64,000 bases of DNA from G965215045 sp965215045. GTDB lineage: Bacteria; Pseudomonadota; Gammaproteobacteria; JABABF01. Positions 51,518-60,704 of the stretch are shown here, piece by piece (positions within the stretch are counted from its first letter, which is position 1; each line of letters opens with the position of its first letter). The notes below the pieces were generated by a model. That model worked only from the letters and a program-made list of their open reading frames with translations. It was not told the DNA's origin and made no database searches. Location: contig OZ244031.1 in NCBI GenBank assembly GCA_965215045.1, forward strand, positions 186,001-250,000, given 5' to 3'. A program made the position numbers and the translations under genes.

Positions 51518-54357
51518 GAGGCGGTGTCCCCCAGTGCCTCTGCGACCAGGGCTGCCTGCTGGCGCTTGTGCAAGTCCGGGTATCCCGCCGCCGCGGAGGC
51601 CGAAGAGTCGCGGCCCGCGTATTGCAGGGGTGCCCGGATGCCGACCGCGTTCAGCACGTTGGAGATGCGATGCCGGGTGGTATACCAGGCTCCCTGGTTG
51701 CGCGGCTCCTCCTGGCACCAGATCATCTCCGCGACATTTTCATACTGCAACAACTCCCAGCCCAGTTCCTCCACCGGGAACGGGTACAGCTGCTCCAGGC
51801 GCAGCACGTCCAGGTCCTCGCGACCGGCCAGCCCGCTCACAAGATCGTAGTAGACCTTGCCGCTGCACAGCACCAGGCGCCGCACCCGCTTGGGTTCCAC
51901 GCCCACCCCGGAACGCATCACCGGGTAAAAGCAGCCCTCGCCCAGTTCCTCCAGGCGGGAGACCGCATCCGGGTGACGCAGCAGGCTCTTGGGCGTCATC
52001 GCCACCAGGGGACGGCGCAGCGGACGCAACACCTGGCGGCGCAACAGGTGAAAGATCTGCGCCGGCGTGGTCGGCACGCACACCTGCATGTTTTCCTGGG
52101 CGCACAATTGCAGGAAACGCTCCAGGCGCGCCGAGGAATGTTCAGGGCCTTGGCCCTCGTAGCCGTGGGGCAGCAGCAGGGTCAGGCCGCACAGGCGCCC
52201 CCACTTGAATTCACCGCTGCTCAGGAACTGGTCGATGATGATCTGCGCACCGTTGGCGAAATCGCCGAACTGCGCCTCCCAGATCGTCAGCACATCGGGT
52301 GCCGTGGTGGCGTAGCCGTATTCAAAACCCAGGGCCGCCAGTTCGGAAAGCAGCGAGTCGCGCGCCGTAAACAAGACGTCCCGCTCGCGGGCAATCTCGT
52401 GCAACGGGACGTGTTCCGCCCCGGTTTTCTGGTCATAAAAGGCCAGGTGACGATGGGCAAAGGTGCCGCGCACCGAATCCTGGCCGCTCAGACGCACGGA
52501 AATTCCCGCATCCAGCAGGCTGGCATAAGCCAGGTTTTCCGCGCATCCCCAGTCGACGGGCAGCTCCCCGTCACTCATGCCGCGCCGGGCCGCCAGCAGT
52601 TTCTTGAGCCCGGGATGCAGGCTGAAGCCCTCCGGGACACTGCCCAGCCGTGCGCCCCAGCTGTGCAGCTTGGCGGCCGGCACGCGGGTGTCGCAGGCCT
52701 CGTGCCAACTGCGATCCAGGTGCGGCGACCAGTCGACGAACAAGGCGGTATCCGGCTCTCGCACCAGGCTTTTGACCACGTGCTGCCCCTGTTCCAGGGC
52801 ATCGCGGTACTCGCTCTCCATGGCGGCGCACTCCCTGGAGTCGACCACTCCCAGGGATTGCAGGCGGTGGGTGTAGAGAGAGCGCACCGTGGGATGTTCG
52901 CGGATGCGGCGGTACATGAGCGGCTGGGTGACCCGCGGATCATCGGCCTCGTTATGCCCGTGGCGCCGGTAACACACCAGGTCGATCACCACGTCCTTGT
53001 GAAAATGCTGGCGGTACTCCAGGGCCAGGCGCGTGACGCCGACCACCGCTTCCGGGTCGTCGGCATTGACGTGCAACACCGGGGCGCGCACGGCATGGGC
53101 GATGTCGCTGCAGTACTGGGTCGAACGCGCATCCAGCGGGTTGGCGGTGGTGAAACCGATCTGGTTGTTGATCACGATATGCACCGTGCCGCCGATATGG
53201 TGGGCGCGCGTGCCGGACATCTGGAAAGTCTCCATGACCACGCCCTGGGCGGCGAAGGCGGCGTCGCCGTGCAGCACCACCGGCAGCACCTTGAGCCGGT
53301 GAAAATCCCGGCGCCGGTCCTGGCGCGCCCGCACCGAGCCGGACACGACCGGTGCGACGATTTCCAGGTGCGAGGGATTGAACGCGAGTGCCAGGTGTAT
53401 CTCGCCGCCCGGGGTCAGGACGTTGGAGGAAAACCCCTGGTGGTACTTGACATCGCCGGAGGCGGAAGACTGCTGCTGGTTGTTGTTGCCGGCGAATTCC
53501 TGGATCAGTTCGGCGGGGTTCTTGCCGAAAATATTTACCAGCACGTTGAGACGCCCGCGATGTGCCATGCCGATCACCACCTCGACGATGCCGGCGGCAC
53601 CGGCACTCTGCACCAGTTCGTCCAGCAGCGGGATCAGGGACTCGCCGCCCTCCAGGCCGAAACGTTTGGCACCGGGATAGGAGGTCGCGAGGTAGCGCTC
53701 CAGCCCCTCGGCGGCAGTCAACTGTTCCAGCAGGTGGCGCTGCTCCTCGGCAGTGCGCCGCGCGAGCCCCGGGCTTGACTCCACGCGCCGCAGCAGCCAG
53801 GAACGCTCATCCGCATCATCGATGTGCATGAGCTCGACCCCGATCGTACTGCAGTAGGCGGCCTCCAGCATCTCGATGATGTCGCGCAGCGGTGCCCGGC
53901 GCTGACCGGTAAAAAGAGTTTCCGCGCTGAACCAGGCATCCAGGTCCGCCTCCTCCAAGTCATGCGCCTGAAGGCCCAGGGCCCGGGAGCGGTTCGGCGT
54001 CTGCAGTCCCAGCGGGTCCAGCCGCGCCTGCCGGTGCCCGCGGGTGCGGTACGCGTTGATCAGGTTGGTCACACGCATTTGCCGGCGATCATGGTCTGCG
54101 ACCTGGTCCGCATCCGCGTCCCCGCCCGCACCTCGCTGGCGCGCCTGCAGGGCGATGCCCTGGCGCAGCCCGGCATGGGAAGCCTCTTCCGCGCCGTTGA
54201 CGCGCGGCAGCCCATGGAAAAAGCGGTCCCAGGGTGCCGGTACCGACTGCGGTGCCTGCAGCCAGCTTTCATACAAGGATTCCATGTACGCGGCATTGGC
54301 ACCGAAAAAGTGGGCGTTGCCCCGCCACTTCTGCATTGTCTCGGATTTCATCGGCAC
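51514..54357 (-). CDS. sucA: 2-oxoglutarate dehydrogenase E1
   Basis: 947 residues. Thiamine diphosphate domain with GMAHRGRLNVLVNIFGKNP and HFHKDVVIDLVCYRRHGHNEADDP, then SGQDSVRGTFAHRHLAFYDQ. The N-terminal segment (NAHFFGANAAYMESLYESWLQAP) docks to E2. It oxidatively decarboxylates 2-oxoglutarate to succinyl-dihydrolipoamide. It is nine bases after sdhB, so the TCA genes form a single operon. Confidence 0.98.
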   Translation of the reverse strand: MPMKSETMQKWRGNAHFFGANAAYMESLYESWLQAPQSVPAPWDRFFHGLPRVNGAEEASHAGLRQGIALQARQRGAGGDADADQVADHDRRQMRVTNLINAYRTRGHRQARLDPLGLQTPNRSRALGLQAHDLEEADLDAWFSAETLFTGQRRAPLRDIIEMLEAAYCSTIGVELMHIDDADERSWLLRRVESSPGLARRTAEEQRHLLEQLTAAEGLERYLATSYPGAKRFGLEGGESLIPLLDELVQSAGAAGIVEVVIGMAHRGRLNVLVNIFGKNPAELIQEFAGNNNQQQSSASGDVKYHQGFSSNVLTPGGEIHLALAFNPSHLEIVAPVVSGSVRARQDRRRDFHRLKVLPVVLHGDAAFAAQGVVMETFQMSGTRAHHIGGTVHIVINNQIGFTTANPLDARSTQYCSDIAHAVRAPVLHVNADDPEAVVGVTRLALEYRQHFHKDVVIDLVCYRRHGHNEADDPRVTQPLMYRRIREHPTVRSLYTHRLQSLGVVDSRECAAMESEYRDALEQGQHVVKSLVREPDTALFVDWSPHLDRSWHEACDTRVPAAKLHSWGARLGSVPEGFSLHPGLKKLLAARRGMSDGELPVDWGCAENLAYASLLDAGISVRLSGQDSVRGTFAHRHLAFYDQKTGAEHVPLHEIARERDVLFTARDSLLSELAALGFEYGYATTAPDVLTIWEAQFGDFANGAQIIIDQFLSSGEFKWGRLCGLTLLLPHGYEGQGPEHSSARLERFLQLCAQENMQVCVPTTPAQIFHLLRRQVLRPLRRPLVAMTPKSLLRHPDAVSRLEELGEGCFYPVMRSGVGVEPKRVRRLVLCSGKVYYDLVSGLAGREDLDVLRLEQLYPFPVEELGWELLQYENVAEMIWCQEEPRNQGAWYTTRHRISNVLNAVGIRAPLQYAGRDSSASAAAGYPDLHKRQQAALVAEALGDTAS

Positions 54358-54366
54358 CGTCCCCGT

Positions 54367-55089
54367 TCAGGATTTCGCAATCAGCATGTTGCGTACCTGG
54401 CCGATCGCCTGCGTCGGGTTCAAACCCTTGGGACATACCGCCACGCAGTTCTGAATGCCGCGACAGCGAAACACGCTGAAGGCATCGCCCAGGGCGGCCA
54501 GGCGTTCCCCGGTGGCGGTGTCGCGGCTGTCCTTGAGAAAACGACTGGCCTGCAGCAGTCCCGCGGGGCCGACGAAACGCTCCGGGTTCCACCAGAAGGA
54601 GGGACAGTTGCTCGTGCAACAGGCACAGAGAATGCACTCGTAGAGGCCGTCGAGCTGCTCCCGTTCTGCGGGCGATTGCCGGCGCTCGGTCTCAGGCGGC
54701 GACTCGTCGTTAATAAGCCAGGGTTTAACCCTCTCGTACTGCTTGTAAAACTGCTCCATGTCGACGACCAGGTCGCGCACCACCGGCAGCCCGGGCAGGG
54801 GACGCAACACCAGGCGGTTGTTCTTGACCGCTTCTGAGAGCGGGGTAATGCAGGCCAGGCCGTTGCGGCCGTTGATGTTCATGCCGTCGGAACCGCAGAC
54901 ACCCTCGCGACAGGAACGGCGGTAGGCGATGCCCGGGTCTTCCACGCGCAAGTCTTCCAGCACGTCCAGCACCATGAGGTCCCGGCCGCCGGTGTCATAG
55001 CGATAGTCCTGCATGTACGGCTCCCGATCGCTGTCGGGATGATAACGGTAGATGCTGACTTCCAGGAGCTCTTCTCGGGCAACAGACAT
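54367..55089 (-). CDS. sdhB: Succinate dehydrogenase iron-sulfur subunit
   Basis: 240 residues with three clusters: [2Fe-2S] SCREGVCGSDG...NGLAC, [4Fe-4S] CILCACCTSNCP, and [3Fe-4S] CRGIQNCVAVCPKGLNP. PFAM order and length match E. coli SdhB. It passes electrons from SdhA FAD to the membrane quinone site in SdhCD. It lies four bases after sdhA. Confidence 0.98.
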   Translation of the reverse strand: MSVAREELLEVSIYRYHPDSDREPYMQDYRYDTGGRDLMVLDVLEDLRVEDPGIAYRRSCREGVCGSDGMNINGRNGLACITPLSEAVKNNRLVLRPLPGLPVVRDLVVDMEQFYKQYERVKPWLINDESPPETERRQSPAEREQLDGLYECILCACCTSNCPSFWWNPERFVGPAGLLQASRFLKDSRDTATGERLAALGDAFSVFRCRGIQNCVAVCPKGLNPTQAIGQVRNMLIAKS

Positions 55090-55093
55090 GGCT

Positions 55094-56863
55094 TCAATAA
55101 CTCCGGGCAGTGGGTTCGAAAGCGGGCCGGGTCTCGGGACTGAAATTCACGGGCCGCTTGAAAAGTTCCTGTTCCCCGGCGAAGTACAGGGAATGACACA
55201 ACCAGTTTTCATCGTCTCGTTCCTTGAAATCATCGCGCGCATGCGCACCGCGACTCTCGGTGCGCAGTGCGGCGGCGACGGCGGTCGCCTCGGCCACCTC
55301 GAGCAGGTTCTGCAATTCCAGGACTTCGATGCGCGCAATATTAAAACAATCGCTGTGATCCTCCAGGGCGGCGTTCTCGATGCGCGGGCGCAACTGGCGA
55401 ATCTTCTGGATGCCCTGCTCCATCACGTCGCCGCGGCGAAAAACGCCGAAATGATTTTGCATCACCTGCTGCAACTCCCGGCGCAGTTGCGGTGCCTTCT
55501 CACCGCTGGCCGTGCGGATTTTTTCCAGTCGCTGCAGCACCGGTTCCAGGTCGGAGGCACCGGGGGGGCGCAGCTCGCCGCCCTCGCCCAGGAACTGCTC
55601 GCCGTAGATGCCCGCGGCCCGGCCGAATACCACCAGGTCCAGCAGGGAGTTGCCGCCCAGGCGGTTGGCACCGTGCACGGAAACGCAGGCGACCTCGCCG
55701 CAGGCATACAGTCCCGGGACGGCTTGTGCGCCGCCGTTGCGCTCGCAGTTCAACACCTGCGTGCGCACGTCGGTCGGTGCCCCACCCATCATGTAATGAC
55801 AGGTCGGCACCACCGGCACCGGCTCCCGCACCGGGTCGACGTGGGCGAAGGTGCGCGACAGTTCGCAGATGCCCGGCAGGCGCGTATGCAGTACTTCCTC
55901 GCCCAGGTGATCGAGTTTCAACAACACGTGGTCGCGGTCCGCACCGCAACCGCGGCCCTCCAGCAGTTCCAGGATCATCGAGCGTGCCACCACGTCGCGA
56001 CTGGCCAGGTCCTTGGCGTTCGGTGCATAACGCTCCATGAAACGTTCGCCGTCGCGGTTCACCAGGTAACCGCCCTCGCCGCGGCAACCCTCGGTCACCA
56101 GGACACCGGCACCGTAAATGCCGGTGGGGTGAAACTGCCACATCTCTATGTCCTGCACCGGCAGCCCGGCGCGCAGCACCATCGCCACACCGTCCCCGGT
56201 GTTGATGTGCGCATTGGTAGTCGAGGCATAGATGCGCCCGGCACCGCCGGTGGCCAGCACCGTAACCCGCGACTGCACGTGCACCAGCTCGCCGCTTTCG
56301 ATGTTAATCGCCAGCACGCCGCAGGCCGCGCCGTCCTGGTTCATCACCAGGTCGATGGCGAACCACTCGTTGAGAAACAGGGTGCGGTTCTTGAGATTGT
56401 TCTGGTGCAGCGTGTGCAACAGGGCGTGTCCCGTGCGGTCGGCCGCCGCGCAGGTGCGCGCCGCCTGTCCGCCCCTGCCGAAGTCCTTGGACTGCCCGCC
56501 GAAGGGACGCTGGTAAATGCGCCCGTTCTCGGTGCGCGAAAAAGGCAGGCCCAGGTGCTCCAGTTCGAAGACCGCCTCCGGGCCGACACTGCACATGTAC
56601 TCGATGGCGTCCTGGTCGCCGATGTAATCCGAACCCTTGACCGTGTCGTACATGTGCCACTGCCAGTTGTCCTCCGGGTCGGCACTGCCGATTGCGCAGG
56701 TGATGCCGCCCTGGGCGGAGACCGTGTGTGAGCGGGTGGGATAGACCTTCGACAACACGGCGGTGCGGCGACCGGAACTGGAAAACTCCAGGGCCGCACG
56801 CAGGCCCGCACCGCCCCCGCCGACGATCAGCGCATCGACCTCCATCTTCTCCGGTGCTTTCAT
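55094..56863 (-). CDS. sdhA: Succinate dehydrogenase flavoprotein subunit
   Basis: 589 residues from ATG 56863. FAD-binding ALIVGGGGAGLRAALEFSSSG, the covalent FAD histidine in PTRSHTVSAQGGI, the catalytic region FHPTGIYGAGVLVTEGCRGEGGYLVN and the arginine in GANRLGGNSLLDLVVFGR. It oxidises succinate to fumarate. The ATG overlaps the sdhD stop by 4 bases. Frames extending upstream overlap sdhC/D and were rejected. Confidence 0.98.
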   Translation of the reverse strand: MKAPEKMEVDALIVGGGGAGLRAALEFSSSGRRTAVLSKVYPTRSHTVSAQGGITCAIGSADPEDNWQWHMYDTVKGSDYIGDQDAIEYMCSVGPEAVFELEHLGLPFSRTENGRIYQRPFGGQSKDFGRGGQAARTCAAADRTGHALLHTLHQNNLKNRTLFLNEWFAIDLVMNQDGAACGVLAINIESGELVHVQSRVTVLATGGAGRIYASTTNAHINTGDGVAMVLRAGLPVQDIEMWQFHPTGIYGAGVLVTEGCRGEGGYLVNRDGERFMERYAPNAKDLASRDVVARSMILELLEGRGCGADRDHVLLKLDHLGEEVLHTRLPGICELSRTFAHVDPVREPVPVVPTCHYMMGGAPTDVRTQVLNCERNGGAQAVPGLYACGEVACVSVHGANRLGGNSLLDLVVFGRAAGIYGEQFLGEGGELRPPGASDLEPVLQRLEKIRTASGEKAPQLRRELQQVMQNHFGVFRRGDVMEQGIQKIRQLRPRIENAALEDHSDCFNIARIEVLELQNLLEVAEATAVAAALRTESRGAHARDDFKERDDENWLCHSLYFAGEQELFKRPVNFSPETRPAFEPTARSY

Positions 56864-57228
56864 GTCCAGAGCACCCGCAAGCCAACACCCAGCACCACGA
56901 GCAGGGCCAGGACCACGGCGGACAGGCCGGCCAGGCGCAGCGGCCTCCCCCAGGTGCCCAGCGTGCGCGCAGTCAGGTAGTCGGTGCAGACGATCCACAC
57001 CCCGACCCAGGCATGCACTGCGAAAGCCAGCAGGGCCAGGCTGCTGAAAAGACGCATCCAGGCGGCGGCAAACAGCTCGCGCCAGGCGGTGTAGCTGAGC
57101 TCGGGATGCAGCAACAGGAAGATACTGACAAAGGCGGCGTAGAAGCCCAGGATCACGGCGCTGCCGCGCTGCAACAACCAGTCCCGCACGCCGCGGCGTC
57201 CATGGGCGGCGGCCGTGCTCAGGGCCAC
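56860..57228 (-). CDS. sdhD: Succinate dehydrogenase membrane anchor SdhD
   Basis: 122 residues from GTG 57228, which overlaps the sdhC end by ten bases; the start is fixed by alignment of ALSTAAAHGRRGVRDWLLQRG with E. coli SdhD (GRNGVHDFILVRA). Three membrane helices, with the heme ligand histidine in HAWVGVWIVCTDYL. It anchors SdhAB and binds ubiquinone with SdhC. Confidence 0.92.
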   Translation of the reverse strand: MALSTAAAHGRRGVRDWLLQRGSAVILGFYAAFVSIFLLLHPELSYTAWRELFAAAWMRLFSSLALLAFAVHAWVGVWIVCTDYLTARTLGTWGRPLRLAGLSAVVLALLVVLGVGLRVLWT

Positions 57229-57605
57229 AGCTGCCACCCTGCAAACAGGCTCAAAAGCAATACACAGACGAGGGTCAACCAGGCGCTGCGACGGCCGCCG
57301 GCCAGGCTCTCGCCCCAGCCCAGGTCCATGAGCAGGTGGCGCATGCCGGCGCAAAAATGATAGATCAACGCGACCAGCACGAGCCACAAAAACAGTTTCC
57401 AATACCAGGCGTTCAGCAGTGCGCGCACCTGTTCAAACTGTTCTTCCGAGGCCAGGGAAAGGCCCATGAGCCAGAGCAGGAAAATTCCGCCCGGCAACAG
57501 CGCGACACCGGAGATGCGATGCAGGATCGAGACCGCGGCGTGTACCGGCAGGGAGATGGTGGCAAGGTCCAGGTTGACCGGGCGCTGCGTTTTCATGACC
57601 GCCAT
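57219..57605 (-). CDS. sdhC: Succinate dehydrogenase cytochrome b556 subunit SdhC
   Basis: 128 residues. RPVNLDLATISLPVHAAVSILHRISGV is the conserved start, and the heme-ligand histidine lies in YHFCAGMRHLLMDLG. Start at ATG 57605; a second ATG three codons later is possible. First gene of the sdhCDAB-sucAB-lpdA operon, downstream of a promoter at 57661-57669. Confidence 0.95.
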   Translation of the reverse strand: MAVMKTQRPVNLDLATISLPVHAAVSILHRISGVALLPGGIFLLWLMGLSLASEEQFEQVRALLNAWYWKLFLWLVLVALIYHFCAGMRHLLMDLGWGESLAGGRRSAWLTLVCVLLLSLFAGWQLWP

Positions 57606-57660
57606 CGGGACTCAAAAAATATCTCTGTGCAGGAACGCCCGTTTCACGGAAGGCGTGGCG

Positions 57661-57669
57661 ATTGTAGCA
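57661..57669 (-). promoter_or_regulatory. Extended -10 promoter for sdhCDAB-sucAB-lpdA
   Basis: On the minus strand TGCTACAAT (57669-57661) is an extended -10, giving a leader of about 50 bases before sdhC. No canonical -35. The same TGCTACAAT sequence precedes folE. Confidence 0.6.
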
Positions 57670-57735
57670 TACCGGCCGCCTCCGTCGCCGGGCGGTGCGC
57701 ATTCCCGCCACGCGCGGCCGGCAAAAAAATGTGGC

Positions 57736-58401
57736 CTAAATACAAGCGCGCAAGGCGGAGATAGTCGCGCCGTAGTCCTCGCTGCCGAAAATCGCCGAAC
57801 CCGCCACGAAAGTGTCGGCGCCGGCTTCGGCGGCGGCGGCGATGTTGTCGGCATTAATGCCGCCGTCCACTTCCAGGCGCAGCTCGCGGCCGCTGGCGTC
57901 GATCAGCTGGCGCATCTCGCGCAACTTGTCCAGGGTGGAGGGAATAAAAGACTGGCCGCCGAAGCCGGGATTGACCGACATTAACAGCACCATGTCCGTC
58001 TCCTCCAGCGAATAACGCAACACCTCCGGTGTCACCGAGGGGTTGAGTGCCAGTCCCGGCCGGCAACCCAGTTCGCGCACCAGGCGCAGGGTGCGATCCA
58101 CGTGCGAGACCGCATCCGGGTGAAAACTGATCCAGTCGGCACCGGCCTCGGCAAAGGCGCGGGCCATCTCCGCCACCGGGCTCACCATCAGGTGCACATC
58201 GATCGGTGCGCGGATACCGGCCTTGCGCAAGGCGCGGCAGATCATCGGCCCGAAAGTCAGGTTCGGCACATAATGGTTGTCCATCACGTCGAAGTGAATC
58301 CAGTCGGCACCGGCGTCCAGCACCGCCCGCACCTCGTCGCCCAGGCGGGCAAAATCCGCGGCCAGGATCGAGGGGGCGAGGATGGAACTTTGACGGGGCA
58401 T
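57736..58401 (-). CDS. rpe: Ribulose-phosphate 3-epimerase
   Basis: 221 residues. APSILAADFARLGDEV, the metal and acid motif HFDVMDNHYVPNLTFGP, IDVHLMV, MSVNPGFGGQSF and LEVDGGINADN are all standard. It interconverts ribulose and xylulose 5-phosphates in the pentose pathway. It follows hisF by 75 bases and precedes the sdh promoter. Confidence 0.98.
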   Translation of the reverse strand: MPRQSSILAPSILAADFARLGDEVRAVLDAGADWIHFDVMDNHYVPNLTFGPMICRALRKAGIRAPIDVHLMVSPVAEMARAFAEAGADWISFHPDAVSHVDRTLRLVRELGCRPGLALNPSVTPEVLRYSLEETDMVLLMSVNPGFGGQSFIPSTLDKLREMRQLIDASGRELRLEVDGGINADNIAAAAEAGADTFVAGSAIFGSEDYGATISALRACI

Positions 58402-58476
58402 TCTTGATTGCGGCTAAAACCGGCGGCGAGCATACCCGCTTTAGCGATGCCGTGCAAGCACGACCAGGAAATACCC

Positions 58477-59247
58477 TCAATAGCCGCCGCGCACCGCGAT
58501 GTCGTGCCGGGCGAGAAAACTCTTGGCATCGCCGATGCTGTACTCGGCAAAATGAAAAATGCTGGCCGCCAGCACGGCGTCGGCCCCGCCCGAGACGAAG
58601 CCCTCCACCAGGTGCTCCAGGGTGCCGACACCGCCCGAGGCGATCACCGGAACATCGACCGCGGCACTGACCGCAGCCGTCAATTCCACGTCAAAACCCG
58701 CGCGCGTCCCGTCGCGGTCCATGCTGGTCAGCAGTATTTCCCCGGCACCATAACCACTCAAGAGCACCGCCCATTCCACGGCGTCCAGTGCCGTCGCCTT
58801 GCGTCCGCCATGCGTGAATACCTCCCAGCCCGACGCACCCCGACCCGAGCGCCGCGCATCGATGGCCGAGACGATGCACTGCGAGCCGAAAGTATCCGCC
58901 GAGCGGCGCACCAGTTCCGGGTCGCTCACCGCCGCCGTGTTGATGCTGACCTTGTCCGCACCGGCGCGCAACAGGGTGCGCACGTCTTCTGTACTGCGCA
59001 CCCCGCCGCCGACCGTCAGCGGGATAAACACCTGGCCTGCGATCGCCTCCACCGTCTCCAGGGTCGCCCCGCGCCCGCGGTGACTGGCACTGATATCGAG
59101 CACTGCGATCTCGTCTGCGCCCTCCTCGTTGTAGCGGCGCGCCACTTCCACCGGGTCGCCGGCATCGCGAATATTTTTGAACCGCACGCCCTTGACCACC
59201 CGCCCCTCGTCGACGTCCAGGCAGGGAATAATACGGCGTGCCAGCAT
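58477..59247 (-). CDS. hisF: Imidazole glycerol phosphate synthase cyclase subunit
   Basis: 256 residues from ATG 59247 (MLARRIIPCLDVDEGRVVKGVRF) with catalytic Asp11 and Asp in SAIDARR. LTVGGGVRSTEDV, TSMDRDGTRAGFD and VIASGGVGTLEHL are phosphate-binding loops of the TIM barrel. It needs HisH for ammonia; hisH and hisA are not in this window, so it stands apart from a his operon. It begins 11 bases after the DASS carrier gene. Confidence 0.97.
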   Translation of the reverse strand: MLARRIIPCLDVDEGRVVKGVRFKNIRDAGDPVEVARRYNEEGADEIAVLDISASHRGRGATLETVEAIAGQVFIPLTVGGGVRSTEDVRTLLRAGADKVSINTAAVSDPELVRRSADTFGSQCIVSAIDARRSGRGASGWEVFTHGGRKATALDAVEWAVLLSGYGAGEILLTSMDRDGTRAGFDVELTAAVSAAVDVPVIASGGVGTLEHLVEGFVSGGADAVLAASIFHFAEYSIGDAKSFLARHDIAVRGGY

Positions 59248-59258
59248 GCAGGGGACGA

Positions 59259-60704
59259 TCAGTTCAGCAGCAGCAGCGGCACCAGGAACAGTGCCGCCAG
59301 CGAGACCACGACGACGCACAGGAGATTCAGTGCCAGCCCCGCGCGCGCCATCTGCGGAATCGTCAGGCGCCCCGAGCCGTAGACAATGGCGTTGGGCGGA
59401 GTCGCCACCGGCAACATGAAAGCGCAGCTGGCACACAGCACCGCCGGCACGGTCAGGGCCAGCGGACTCTCCCCGGCCTGCACGGCGACGACCGCCAGGA
59501 TCGGCAGGAAAGTCGCGGTGGTGGCGATGTTGCTGGTCAACTCGGTGAGAAAGATCACCATGCTCACCACGCATACCACCAGCACCGCCACGTGGAACAT
59601 GCTCAGCCGGCCCACGAGTTCGCCGATGGACGCCGCCAGGCCCGAACTGGCCACCGCCGCCGCCAGGGCCAGGCCGCCGCCGAACAGCACGATGATCTCC
59701 CAGGGCAATTTCTTGCCATCCTCCCATACGAGCACGGGGCGGCCGTCAGGCGCACCGCTGGGAATCAAGAACAGCGAGATGCCGGCGATCAGCGCGATGC
59801 CCGCATCGGTGAGATTTTCCAGGCCCGGCAGCCGGTTCAGGTAGGCACGCGACACCCACGCCGCCGCGGCACAGATAAATACCAGGGCGATGCGTTTCTC
59901 GGCGGAACTGATCACGCCCATCTCCCCGCGCATGTGCGAGAGCAATTGCTCCGTTTGCGAGGAGGCGGCGATCTGCACCCGGAACAGCACCCGGGTCAAC
60001 AAGAGCCAGCACAAGCCCAACATCAGGGCGGAGAGCGGCAGGCCCAGTTGCATCCATTTCCAGAAACTGATCTCCATGTCGTAATTGTCCACCAGGAAAC
60101 CCGCCAGCATGGCATTGGGCGGCGTGCCGATCAGGGTTGCCATACCGCCGATCGAAGCTGCGTAGGCGATACTCAGCAACAGGGCGATCTCGAAACCGCG
60201 GCGTTTTGCGCGCGGCTCGTCGGAGCTCGCATTCTCATCGATCACGGTGATCACCGCCAGTGCGATCGGCAGCAGCATCACGGTGGTGGAGGTGTTGGTA
60301 ACCCACATGCTGAGCATCGCCGAGGCGATCATGAAACCCCCGATCAGGGAGCGGCCATCCGTGCCGGTCAGGGACAGGACGCCAAAAGCGATGCGCTTGT
60401 GCAGGTTCCAGCGTTCCATGGCAATGGCGATCAAAAACCCGCCCATGAGCAGGTAGATCACCGGGTGTGCATAAGAGGGGGCGACCTGCTTGATCGCACC
60501 GATGCCCAGCAGCGGAAACAGTACCAGCGGCAGCAGTGCGGTAACCGCAACGGATACCGCCTCGGTCATCCACCAGATCGCCATCCACGTCGCCACCGCC
60601 GCCGTGCGCCAGGCGAGCGGCTCCAGCTCTCCCGGCGGCGGCAGCAGGAGCATCACCAGGCCGGCGAAGGCTCCCAGGGGCAAACCGATCTTGCGCAGTT
60701 CCAT
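59259..60704 (-). CDS. DASS/SLC13-family sodium:anion (dicarboxylate) symporter
   Basis: 481 residues, about 11-12 helices. It has the two SNT-type sodium motifs of the family (WVTNTSTTVMLLPIA and LTELTSNIATTATFLPIL) and the cytoplasmic IGTPPNAMLAGFL and ATPPNAIVYGSG loops. Imports succinate, fumarate or related anions in known relatives. ATG 60704 shares one base with the hydrolase stop. Citrate, dicarboxylate and sulfate are the candidate substrates; TCA neighbours favour a dicarboxylate. Confidence 0.88.
   Translation of the reverse strand: MELRKIGLPLGAFAGLVMLLLPPPGELEPLAWRTAAVATWMAIWWMTEAVSVAVTALLPLVLFPLLGIGAIKQVAPSYAHPVIYLLMGGFLIAIAMERWNLHKRIAFGVLSLTGTDGRSLIGGFMIASAMLSMWVTNTSTTVMLLPIALAVITVIDENASSDEPRAKRRGFEIALLLSIAYAASIGGMATLIGTPPNAMLAGFLVDNYDMEISFWKWMQLGLPLSALMLGLCWLLLTRVLFRVQIAASSQTEQLLSHMRGEMGVISSAEKRIALVFICAAAAWVSRAYLNRLPGLENLTDAGIALIAGISLFLIPSGAPDGRPVLVWEDGKKLPWEIIVLFGGGLALAAAVASSGLAASIGELVGRLSMFHVAVLVVCVVSMVIFLTELTSNIATTATFLPILAVVAVQAGESPLALTVPAVLCASCAFMLPVATPPNAIVYGSGRLTIPQMARAGLALNLLCVVVVSLAALFLVPLLLLN

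Noticed and set aside
51568..53778. 736-residue plus-strand open frame opposite sucA
   Set aside because: Antisense shadow of a conserved enzyme gene.
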